Origin: Bacteroides faecalis
GTDB lineage: Bacteria > Bacteroidota > Bacteroidia > Bacteroidales > Bacteroidaceae
Assembly (NCBI RefSeq): GCF_003865075.1
Contig: NZ_BHWB01000002.1
Coordinates: forward strand, 558,001-622,000
Direction of reading: 5' to 3'
Length of the DNA: 64,000 bases
The notes under the pieces are model-generated. The model saw only the letters and a program-made list of their open reading frames with translations, had not been told where the DNA came from and did not search any database. Positions 15,378 to 23,599 of the stretch are shown piece after piece; the stretch's first letter is position 1, and each line of letters starts with the position of its first letter. The position numbers and the translations under genes are program-made.

Positions 15378-17417
15378 CTAATTATAATACTCCCATCCGG
15401 GTGCTTGTGACAGATTCTTGTTCCGTTTCAGTTCATCGAAGCTGATAGGCCAGAAGTACTGTTTGCGAGAGAAAGAAGTCTGCAACTCTGCTACTCTGAC
15501 CGGCAGATAATACATATCTTTGTAGTTCTCGTTCATCAGCGTGTTACAGCCATAAATTTGTTCACCTTCATGCTCTTCTACAATTTTCCAACGACGCAGG
15601 TCATAGTAACGTTGTGTTTCAGCAAAGAATTCGATCTGACGTTCATGAACAAGTTTTTCAAAGAACTTCTGTGGGTCCTCATAAATATCTTCATCATAGT
15701 CGGGTACTCCGGCACGCATACGGACCGGTTTTACTCCGCGGCGCATCTCTTCCTTGTCACGGAAGATATCGTAAGTCTCAGTTCCGTCCCATGAGGATAT
15801 AGAATAGTGTTTTCCTTCGGTAATGTTATTCAGTGCTTCTGCATACATCAGCAATATGTCGGCATAACGGAGCGTAGGTTCCACTTTCTTGTAGATAGAT
15901 CCTCCCCATTTGGCACAATCGTTCGGATTGACATATTTCATAACGCCAATACCGGTAATACACCAGTTATCGGAGCCGTTGATACGTCCGTCGGTTGCTC
16001 CGCGATAATACCAGATCTGTTTATTTCGTGAGTCTTTTCCACCTTCTTCCTTGATACTAAGCGCATTCCATAGAGCTCCGTTGAAAGCTACAGAAGCGTA
16101 GAAACGAGGTTCACGATTGGTATATCCCCACCATACGCCATTTTTTACATGGTCATACGGATGCTCGTTTTTGTTTTCATTGTTGGTGAATTTACCTTTC
16201 CACTTTGTGTAACTGTCTTTATCAAACGGATCACCGTTCGCCATGGCATAAGCTTCACTCTGTTTTAGGGTTATTCCATGTACATTATATCCTCCAAACG
16301 TTGCCGGCAACTGATGTTTTACAAAATCTGCCATGGTGTTATCTGTTGTTAAGTCATTGTTGTCACCATTGGTTCCGCGGGTAAAAATCAGTTCCGGATT
16401 TTCGGCTGCATAAACGTCACCATTGAAAATAGAACGATATGATTCAAACGGATCGATATTTGCCCAACCATTTGGAAAGTTCTCATGGGAATAAATATCA
16501 TGAATGGGCGGTTCGATAGTGGTCGGATAAGCCTCATCTGTACTAACCGGACGTTTTTCAAAAGTATAAAGTTTATAGAGTCCGCTTGCCTCCGAATACT
16601 CAATCATGTCTTTGGCAGCAGCAGCGGCCTTTGCCCATTTCTCTTCATCGTATTCTTGTGGAATCAACTGTTTGCCATCCATATTGACGAAGTCTGCCAT
16701 CTCCGTATTCCCGTTTGCCAGCGGGCTGGCAGCGTAGAGGAATACTTTGGCACGTACAGCCAGTGCGGCCCCTTTTGTCGGACGGGCAATGTTCAGGTTG
16801 TCGCGTTTCTCGAACAACTCAGTAGCTGCAATTTCCAGTTCAGAGGTAATGAATTCCACGCACTCGTCATACGTGTTACGTGGATACGCCAACTCGTCAT
16901 ACGATTTTGTATAGTCGGCTCCTTCCGGCGGCAGAAGAAGTATCGGACCGAATTTTCTCAGCAGCATCCAGTAGAAATAGGCACGTAAGAAACGAGCCTG
17001 ACCTCTTACATCCGTCACTTCCTCCGGAGTAAGATCATCATTTTCATGTAACTCATTCAGTAGAATAGAGGCTTGATAAATTCCGTCATATGACCATTTC
17101 CATGCATTCTGGCCACCAATAGAATTCAGGTATTCACCACGCTTGAATTTGGCAAAACGATCTCCGCGTTCGTTGAATACTTGGTCATCAGAGAAATTGA
17201 AAGGACATACGTCACTGTGTCCCACCTCCAGGTTATCTCCTTGCAGGCGACTGTAGCAGAATGACAGCCATTGGAGTGTATAATCTTTATTCGAAAAGAT
17301 GCGTTCTGTAGACTGCTGGTCTCTGAAATAGCGATCTACATTCAGGTAATCGGAGCAGGAAGAGAGTCCCAAACCGAGCACCACCGCTCCCAATATAATG
17401 TATTTATTTTTTTTCAT
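15378..17417 (-). CDS. SusD/RagB family nutrient-binding lipoprotein, operon B
   Basis: 679 aa, identical in length to the operon A SusD. The signal ends in LSSC (Cys21) and the TPR hallmark RGQARFLRAYFYWMLLRKFG is present. Differences cluster in the middle third, for example ANGDPFDKDSYTKWKGKFTN here versus DQECYELWKGKYTN in A, where a ligand site could diverge. The first third and the extreme C-terminus are nearly identical at DNA level. Works with the SusC of the same operon (22-bp spacing) to import a glycan or glycopeptide. Substrate unknown. Confidence 0.95.
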   Translation of the reverse strand: MKKNKYIILGAVVLGLGLSSCSDYLNVDRYFRDQQSTERIFSNKDYTLQWLSFCYSRLQGDNLEVGHSDVCPFNFSDDQVFNERGDRFAKFKRGEYLNSIGGQNAWKWSYDGIYQASILLNELHENDDLTPEEVTDVRGQARFLRAYFYWMLLRKFGPILLLPPEGADYTKSYDELAYPRNTYDECVEFITSELEIAATELFEKRDNLNIARPTKGAALAVRAKVFLYAASPLANGNTEMADFVNMDGKQLIPQEYDEEKWAKAAAAAKDMIEYSEASGLYKLYTFEKRPVSTDEAYPTTIEPPIHDIYSHENFPNGWANIDPFESYRSIFNGDVYAAENPELIFTRGTNGDNNDLTTDNTMADFVKHQLPATFGGYNVHGITLKQSEAYAMANGDPFDKDSYTKWKGKFTNNENKNEHPYDHVKNGVWWGYTNREPRFYASVAFNGALWNALSIKEEGGKDSRNKQIWYYRGATDGRINGSDNWCITGIGVMKYVNPNDCAKWGGSIYKKVEPTLRYADILLMYAEALNNITEGKHYSISSWDGTETYDIFRDKEEMRRGVKPVRMRAGVPDYDEDIYEDPQKFFEKLVHERQIEFFAETQRYYDLRRWKIVEEHEGEQIYGCNTLMNENYKDMYYLPVRVAELQTSFSRKQYFWPISFDELKRNKNLSQAPGWEYYN

Positions 17418-17439
17418 AACTTTTCTTTTTATGATTGTT

Positions 17440-20400
17440 TTAGATTCCTATAGTTAGTCCGATGGTAACAGTTTTAGATAACGGGTATTGCTGTCCGTTA
17501 GAGCTACCCAATTCCGGATCCCAGAGCTTGAAGTCGGAGAAAGTCAGCAGATTCGTTCCCATCAGGTAGAGACGTACGCGGTCCAAATGGAGCTTGTTGA
17601 CAAATTGTTTCGGAATAGTATAACCGATCTCAACATTCTTCAAACGCATGTATGAACCGTTTCTCAGCCAATAAGTAGAAGCACGATAGTTATTGCTGTT
17701 GCCACCATAACTCAGACGTGGGTATTTGGCATTCGGGTCTTCATTGGTTCCCAGTGACCAGTAGTTACCGACTACATCTGTCAGGATATTACCCCAGGAC
17801 TTTTCACTGAATGGATATACTGTAAATCCGTTGATAAAGAAAGATGATTTGCCGGCTCCCTGGAAGTGAACATTCACGTCAAATCCTTTCCATTGAGCAG
17901 ATATACCGAAACCGTAGATCAGGTTAGGACGGGTGGTAGCACCGATAGGCACTTCGTCATCTGAGTTAATTACTCCGTCACCGTTTACGTCCTTGTACTT
18001 GATATCTCCCGGCATGATGTTATCACCCTGTGATGGGCTGTTACGGATTTCTTCGTAATCCTTAAATAATCCTTCGGCTATCAGACCACGTGCCTGGTCT
18101 ACACGAAATCCGTATTGCATCTTATAGGGATAGCGGCTGTTTTCTTCGTCATACTCCTTGATTTCGTTCTTACTATAAGTCATGTTGGCACGTACCGTAA
18201 GGTCAACCTCACCTAGTTTCTGCTTATAAGCGATGTTACCGTCAAAACCTTCGGACAAAACAGATCCTACGTTAGCGTAGGGTTTTGTAGAGATATGATT
18301 CAGACCGATAATCTGCGGAAGGAAGCTGCGCAGCATATAAATACCCTCACGCTGTTCGTGGAAGTAGTCGATGGTACCGCTGAACTTATCGTCAAACAGA
18401 GAGAAGTCAAGTCCGAGGTCATGCTTCTTGGCTATTTCCCAAGAGATATTTTTGGACGCAATTCTCGAATAGGTTAAGCCGGGATAATAATAGTTGCTGG
18501 TGCCGATGTCACCATAATAGTATCCGTCTTCATCCCAAGTTCCGAATTTCTCAACATAAGGGAAACGGGTTCCCACATCGTCGTTACCTACCTTACCGTA
18601 AGAGTAGCGTAATTTGAACATATTCAGCCACTTGAGATTCTTCTTGATGATTGCTTCTTCAGCGATGTTCCATGCTACTGAATAAGCAGGGAAGAATCCG
18701 AACTGGTGTCCTGTAGCGAAGTTCTCGGAACCGTTGTAACCGAAGTTAAAGTCAAAGAAGTAGCGGTATTTCCATCCGTATGTAAAACGTCCGGCAAATC
18801 CTTGGTGGCGGTTCTGGATACTCTGTACAATCTTATCATAGCTATTGGTGTTGCCATTGTGAGACGTATTGGTGGTCTTATCCTGAGTGTACTTTAACAC
18901 ACCCCCTACCATGTGGTCACCAAACGTGCGATTGTAGTGCAACTCTGCTTCCAGATATTCCTTCCGTTGTCCGCTTGAATACATCGTTCCATTCATCAGT
19001 TGTTCCGTTTCTATTCTTCTGAACTGGAGCTCTCCGTCAGAGGTACGTTGACGTTCTGCCATCCAGCTTTCCGGCCATTTGTAACGGTTGTCACCATTGT
19101 CTGTATAAGTATCGAATCCGAAGCGTCCGTAGAACTTCAGTCCCTGTGTGATAAACTTAAGGTCCTGTTCAAGATTAACTGTAGTCTGTATTTTGTTTTT
19201 CCATGTTTCCTGATATCCTTGCTGAGTGGTCAGTACCCAAGGGTTTCTTTGCCCTGCAGTGCCATACGCTGCCCATTTTCCGTCACTGTATTGTACCGGA
19301 GAAGCGATGGGGTTGTATCCCATCAGTGAGTTCCAGATTTCATGGTACTGGCTTCCCGGCAGGTTCTGCTTGTCCAGAGAGCCTGCTACACCTACTTTCA
19401 GCAATGTGGTTTTTGTCAGATCTATGTCCACATTCATACGGTAATTCCAACGGTGATAGTTGGCATTGGTGTTATAGTCTGTCATAGCACGATCTGTCTC
19501 GTACATACCGCCTTCATTTACATAACTGGCAGAAATGAAGTAACGGGCTACCGTACCACCACCGGTCAGGTCTATATTTGCACGATAAGTGGGAGCACCT
19601 TTTTTCAAGATTAAATTCATCCAGTCCACATTCGGGAAAAGATCTTGATCCAAACCGTTTTCAAACAGTCTCAGGTCGCTTTCAGAATAAGCCGGAGCTT
19701 GGCTGCGAGTAATCAAAGCCTCATTCATCATACGGGCATATGTAGGACCGTCTACAAATTCCGGAGTTTTGGTGCGTGTGCTATACGAAGTTTCCACCTT
19801 GGCATTCACACGCGTTTTTCCTTCTTTACCGCGTTTAGTGGTAATCAGGACAACACCATTTGCACCGCGAGAACCATAGATAGCTGTTGCAGAGGCATCT
19901 TTCAATACAGAGAAGTCTTGGATATCTTCTACATTGATCTCATTCATGTCACGTTCGAAACCATCGACCAGTACCAATGCGCTACCGCCGGCACCGAAAG
20001 TGGAAATACCGCGGATCCAGAACTCGGAAATGTTGTTACCCGGCTGTCCGGAAGTTTGGCGTGCCATAATACCCGCCACGTTACCGGCAAGGGCATTTGT
20101 GATACTTGCCGTAGGAGTACGCAACTGGGATACATCGACAGTGGTAACAGCACCCGTCATGGTTATCTTTTTCTGGGCACCGGTTCCTGTGATAACGACT
20201 TCATCAATTGCCGTTGCTTTGGTTTCCGTCATGACTACGTTGATATTCTTTTTATCTTTGACGAAAACTTCCTGCTTGTCAAAGCCTACATAAGAAAAGA
20301 CCAGGTAAGAATAATTAGGGACCTTAATCTTATAACGTCCGTCTATGTCAGTTATCGCACCGAAACCCGGCACATTTTTCACCGTCACGTTCACACCCAC

Positions 20401-20529
20401 TAGAGGCTCATTCCTTGCATCTGTGACGATTCCCGTCACTTCAAGTTTTTCTTGCTCGTTTTGAGCGTAGGCTGTAGTTGTCCAGCCTACTATCAATAAA
20501 AATAATAAGATTATATTTCTCATATTCAT
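17440..20529 (-). CDS. SusC/RagA family TonB-dependent outer-membrane transporter, operon B
   Basis: 1029 aa with the same domain order as the operon A copy: signal peptide, carboxypeptidase-regulatory-like domain, plug (IDEVVITGTGAQKK; YGSRGANGVVLITTKRG) and barrel. The whole 16-residue length difference falls in one segment between KLRYSYGKVGND and GYYYGDIG (18 residues here, 34 in A), most likely an extracellular loop. The gene starts 17 bp after the TIG/NHL gene. It likely transports a ligand related to, but not the same as, that of operon A. Confidence 0.96.
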   Translation of the reverse strand: MNMRNIILLFLLIVGWTTTAYAQNEQEKLEVTGIVTDARNEPLVGVNVTVKNVPGFGAITDIDGRYKIKVPNYSYLVFSYVGFDKQEVFVKDKKNINVVMTETKATAIDEVVITGTGAQKKITMTGAVTTVDVSQLRTPTASITNALAGNVAGIMARQTSGQPGNNISEFWIRGISTFGAGGSALVLVDGFERDMNEINVEDIQDFSVLKDASATAIYGSRGANGVVLITTKRGKEGKTRVNAKVETSYSTRTKTPEFVDGPTYARMMNEALITRSQAPAYSESDLRLFENGLDQDLFPNVDWMNLILKKGAPTYRANIDLTGGGTVARYFISASYVNEGGMYETDRAMTDYNTNANYHRWNYRMNVDIDLTKTTLLKVGVAGSLDKQNLPGSQYHEIWNSLMGYNPIASPVQYSDGKWAAYGTAGQRNPWVLTTQQGYQETWKNKIQTTVNLEQDLKFITQGLKFYGRFGFDTYTDNGDNRYKWPESWMAERQRTSDGELQFRRIETEQLMNGTMYSSGQRKEYLEAELHYNRTFGDHMVGGVLKYTQDKTTNTSHNGNTNSYDKIVQSIQNRHQGFAGRFTYGWKYRYFFDFNFGYNGSENFATGHQFGFFPAYSVAWNIAEEAIIKKNLKWLNMFKLRYSYGKVGNDDVGTRFPYVEKFGTWDEDGYYYGDIGTSNYYYPGLTYSRIASKNISWEIAKKHDLGLDFSLFDDKFSGTIDYFHEQREGIYMLRSFLPQIIGLNHISTKPYANVGSVLSEGFDGNIAYKQKLGEVDLTVRANMTYSKNEIKEYDEENSRYPYKMQYGFRVDQARGLIAEGLFKDYEEIRNSPSQGDNIMPGDIKYKDVNGDGVINSDDEVPIGATTRPNLIYGFGISAQWKGFDVNVHFQGAGKSSFFINGFTVYPFSEKSWGNILTDVVGNYWSLGTNEDPNAKYPRLSYGGNSNNYRASTYWLRNGSYMRLKNVEIGYTIPKQFVNKLHLDRVRLYLMGTNLLTFSDFKLWDPELGSSNGQQYPLSKTVTIGLTIGI

Positions 20530-20546
20530 TTGTGTTTTAGATAGTA

Positions 20547-21956
20547 TTATTCTGTTGTCATATAACGAATACCTTTATTATCAATATCTCCAATGTAGAA
20601 GATATCTTCATCAGGGTCGTAAGCAAGACCGGACGGTTGATTGAAACGTGCTTCGTTCAACGGATTACCGTCTACATATCCCCAGACTCTACCGTCAGCG
20701 TTTTCATTGCTTCTACCGGCTACAAGGGAGGCTACTCCATAAGGGTCCAATTTCCAAATACAGTGATTGTCTCTGTCGCAGAAGTAGAAGTCGTACTGAT
20801 CTTGGTCAGGACCAATTCCTTCTCCGTATTTTTCATTTTTAACGAACACACCGAATTCTGGTTTTTTGAATCGGGCAGCACCTCCGGTTCCTTCCTTGAA
20901 GTTTTTATCGTTCATGTTTCCGGCGATAACCGTAGGATTACCGAATGTTTTGGCCACCGGATCATAATCGGCTCTGAACACCGCTCCGAGTCCGTCGGAA
21001 AGCATATACATGAATTTATTGGACGGGTGTTTGAATAATATCGTATGTGAACCGCCCACTGACGATATCTGGCTCAGGCTAAAGGCAACTTCCGCATTAT
21101 CATCGATATTGGGAATGGCTCCATTACGTATCATTTTGTAGACTTTTCCTTCCCACCAGGTAGTATAAAAGATAGTTCCGTCATCCATGTACACTAAGCT
21201 GTAAGACGTCTTACCATAGTTGTAAGGACGGATCCGTCGGAAATTCTCACGACGTAGAGAATAATAGATGTTTGCCCGGGTGGTGTTGTCTTGACCATGG
21301 TCATCGGTAAACAATAAAGTATCTCCGTCAGCACTGAACGTGAAAGAGTACATTGTACTATATCCCGTTCTTGGGAAGAGACGCTTTACAGTCCGTTGCG
21401 TCAAATTGATTAAATGAAGGCCGTCGTAATAGTTTGAAGAGAAGAGTAACCGGTCGTCTCCCTCCTTGTATTGGGGATCGAACACCATACAGTCGTTGGA
21501 AGGAATAGAGGCCCCTTCATCGAACGAACCTTCTTGAAATGCAGAGTTATTATCCTCATCTACTTTACGTAACAAGGTACCTACAATCGTTGCAGGATCA
21601 TACAGGAATTCTTGTTCGAATGTATGTTCTGCAACTGTTTGGCCATCCGGTCCATCTACGCGAACATTAATTATTCCATTAAAAGCTTTGGGAGGAACCA
21701 TACAATAAATGTTTTTTCCATCGGCTCCGATAGTTTTGGTTTTTTCACCACCGATCGTGATATGAATTTTGGTAGGATCGCTTCCAAAATTGCTGCCCTC
21801 AATGTATAGGCGAGTTCGCATACCTCCCTCTTTTGGGCTGAAATCTGTAAACACTACCGGCTGGGATGGGTCGTACTGGGTAGAATCGACTTTATCATCC
21901 TTACAACCGATAAAGGATAAACAGCAAATAAGTGCTGTGATTAAGTGATTTTTCAT
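20547..21956 (-). CDS. IPT/TIG and NHL-repeat lipoprotein, operon B
   Basis: 469 aa, same length and architecture as 12059-13468: lipobox FIGC, TIG domain (about 30-120), then NHL-type propeller strands (FYFCDRDNHCIWKLDPYG). Head gene of operon B behind a leader of about 311 nt. Presumed outer-surface ligand-binding partner of the SusCD pair. Confidence 0.85.
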   Translation of the reverse strand: MKNHLITALICCLSFIGCKDDKVDSTQYDPSQPVVFTDFSPKEGGMRTRLYIEGSNFGSDPTKIHITIGGEKTKTIGADGKNIYCMVPPKAFNGIINVRVDGPDGQTVAEHTFEQEFLYDPATIVGTLLRKVDEDNNSAFQEGSFDEGASIPSNDCMVFDPQYKEGDDRLLFSSNYYDGLHLINLTQRTVKRLFPRTGYSTMYSFTFSADGDTLLFTDDHGQDNTTRANIYYSLRRENFRRIRPYNYGKTSYSLVYMDDGTIFYTTWWEGKVYKMIRNGAIPNIDDNAEVAFSLSQISSVGGSHTILFKHPSNKFMYMLSDGLGAVFRADYDPVAKTFGNPTVIAGNMNDKNFKEGTGGAARFKKPEFGVFVKNEKYGEGIGPDQDQYDFYFCDRDNHCIWKLDPYGVASLVAGRSNENADGRVWGYVDGNPLNEARFNQPSGLAYDPDEDIFYIGDIDNKGIRYMTTE

Positions 21957-22002
21957 AAAAAAAATAGTTAAATGGTTGAAATATATTATATCGAATAAAG
22001 AG

Positions 22003-22025
22003 TTAGAATAAAACTAATATTCTAA
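22003..22025 (-). promoter_or_regulatory. Conserved leader hairpin, operon B
   Basis: A perfect 8-bp stem (TTAGAATA 22003-22010 with TATTCTAA 22018-22025) at the same leader position as the operon A hairpin, with a compensated pair relative to A. Confidence 0.5.
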
Positions 22026-22273
22026 TTCTCTTAATTTTATATAATTTCTAAATGAAGAATATTTTGGTTAAAAGGCACATAAATTTATAAAATGAAATAA
22101 ATGACTTTCCTATCTCTTTTTTCGGACTCCTGGTCCTTCAGAATAAAGAATGAAGTATTGATATACTATAATTCTTGTGTAATTAATTATTTGTATTAGA
22201 TCTTTAGATTCCATAATTGTGTTATGTTTAAAATTCTTTGTGTTTTTTATTGATTATAGATTAATTAATAGTG

Positions 22274-22304
22274 TAAATATATAATCTATGAGCAAAAAAA
22301 CAAA
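22274..22304 (-). promoter_or_regulatory. Promoter of operon B
   Basis: A -33 TTTG (22301-22304) and a -7 TATATTTA (22274-22281; one mismatch to TAnnTTTG, operon A has the perfect form) are 19 bp apart. The predicted start near 22267 gives a leader of about 311 nt. Confidence 0.7.
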
Positions 22305-23136
22305 GAATTTGTGAACAAAAAAATCGTGTTTTTCTTAAAATAACTTCATTTTTATGAAAAAGTTTGCAGCTAAATTCTTAATAATTAATTAGTTTGTTGG
22401 GAAGTGAGGGAATTCCTTGACGAAAAGAAACAATATATTGAAATATCACTCGATAATATATTGTGAAAATTACCATGTACTGAATATTTAATCTTTACAG
22501 TGCTAATAAACTTGGTGTTAATGAATTTGATTGTAATTATTTCTTTTGGAAATATTCTTTTGGAGATACTCATTAACGCCTCTCTCATGTTATGTATTTA
22601 CTGATGTGTACAGTGTTCTCTCATGCTTAAACCTCTTTTTGGTTTTGAAACCGGATGCACCGGTAGTGGATGATATGATAACCTGTATGACTTCAAGTCT
22701 TAAATTTCAGGAAGTCTTTCTTTTTTATTGGTACATAGGATTTTCTGTTTTGGAAACTTTTGACTATTGATTTGGAGAAAAACAACGTATTTCTGACTTT
22801 TGTAGGTTTTAAATAGAGGTTTTGATTATGATAGAATTGTAATACTGACCGTACTTTGCATAAATACGTAACAGCTTCTTTGTATAAAGGGCTTATTTAA
22901 AGTACTTTTTACTTTTGAATCAGAATAGTTTCTTGATCTATCATAGATTAAAGTTATGAAAAAAAAGAATGTCAGTGAGGTGTCCGCTTAAAGAACAACC
23001 GATTAGTTCGCATATGCGAGTATAATGTTTGTTATTTCTAGAAGATGTATTGAGAAATTTTTATGTTCCTTTTGCTCGACAGGTGAACGAATCTTATTCT
23101 GATCAAGAAAAAAAGTTGCTTACCCGAATCATCAGA
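22305..23136. other. Long upstream region of operon B, no intact gene
   Basis: About 830 bp, AT-rich. It holds the conserved TTTG (22771-22774) / GACTTTTG (22795-22802) block shared with operon A's upstream region, 20 bp apart. Short ORFs here lack family features and are not conserved in the duplicate. I see no tRNA or regulator gene; a decayed gene is possible. Confidence 0.4.
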
Positions 23137-23454
23137 CTACTTACATTCGGGATAAAGGGGCATCTTTCCGAACCTTGTCTTTTTTGCAAATCTGTTCGGA
23201 TTAAGTTTATTCAGTTTTTTGTCTGTCAGTACGTTCTTTGTATCCAGTTTCTTACTTGTTATACTTCGTTTATCCAAAGATGCGCATTCTGCTTCTGTCG
23301 ATACTGCTTTTGGAATTCCATTTTCAAAGATCATGCTACTGCAATAAGCAGTAGTAGTGGTGGTTCTTGCAATGCAATGTATAGCTCGTAATTTTTTACC
23401 TGTTGCATCATATAGGAAAGAGACGTGACTTCCGCCTTCAAACTCAATTAATTA
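23137..23454 (-). pseudogene. RHS/YD-repeat protein remnant
   Basis: Minus-strand translation gives SHVSFLYDATGKKLRAIHC, then TTTTTAYCSSMIFENGIPKA and STEAECASLDKRS. This is the typical C-terminal YD-repeat signature of Bacteroides RHS proteins (YDATGKKL, a T-rich stretch, Y-C-S/G-N, I/V-x-ENG, K). Stop codons close the frame directly upstream (near 23455) and the sequence turns into lysine-rich text with a stop at 23137, so only a fragment of about 100 codons survives. It may derive from a relative of the RHS gene at the left edge. Its presence suggests that an RHS locus once lay between operon B and the TonB-dependent receptor. Confidence 0.7.
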
Positions 23455-23599
23455 CTAATGAGGTTTCGAAAAGTTCTATTTGTTATATGCATTTTAATGT
23501 TTTTTTGCACTATGCTTAATAATAGGTCTTTGAAAAAGCCCTTAATAAAAGAAGTAGAAGAGAGAATAGAATGAAATACTAGTCTAATGAACAATACAA

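Larger units (their letters stand above)
14337..22950. repeat. Tandem duplication, copy B
   Basis: Second copy of the four-gene operon with promoter and leader; see copy A. The upstream region is longer here (22320-22950) and only patchily similar, so indels followed the duplication. Confidence 0.85.

Noticed and set aside
19645..20403. 252-codon plus-strand ORF antisense to susC B
   Set aside because: The susC coding frame is certain; the antisense frame only mirrors its codon bias and is interrupted in copy A.
23029..23391. 120-codon plus-strand ORF
   Set aside because: It is antisense to the RHS remnant, which gives a recognisable translation.
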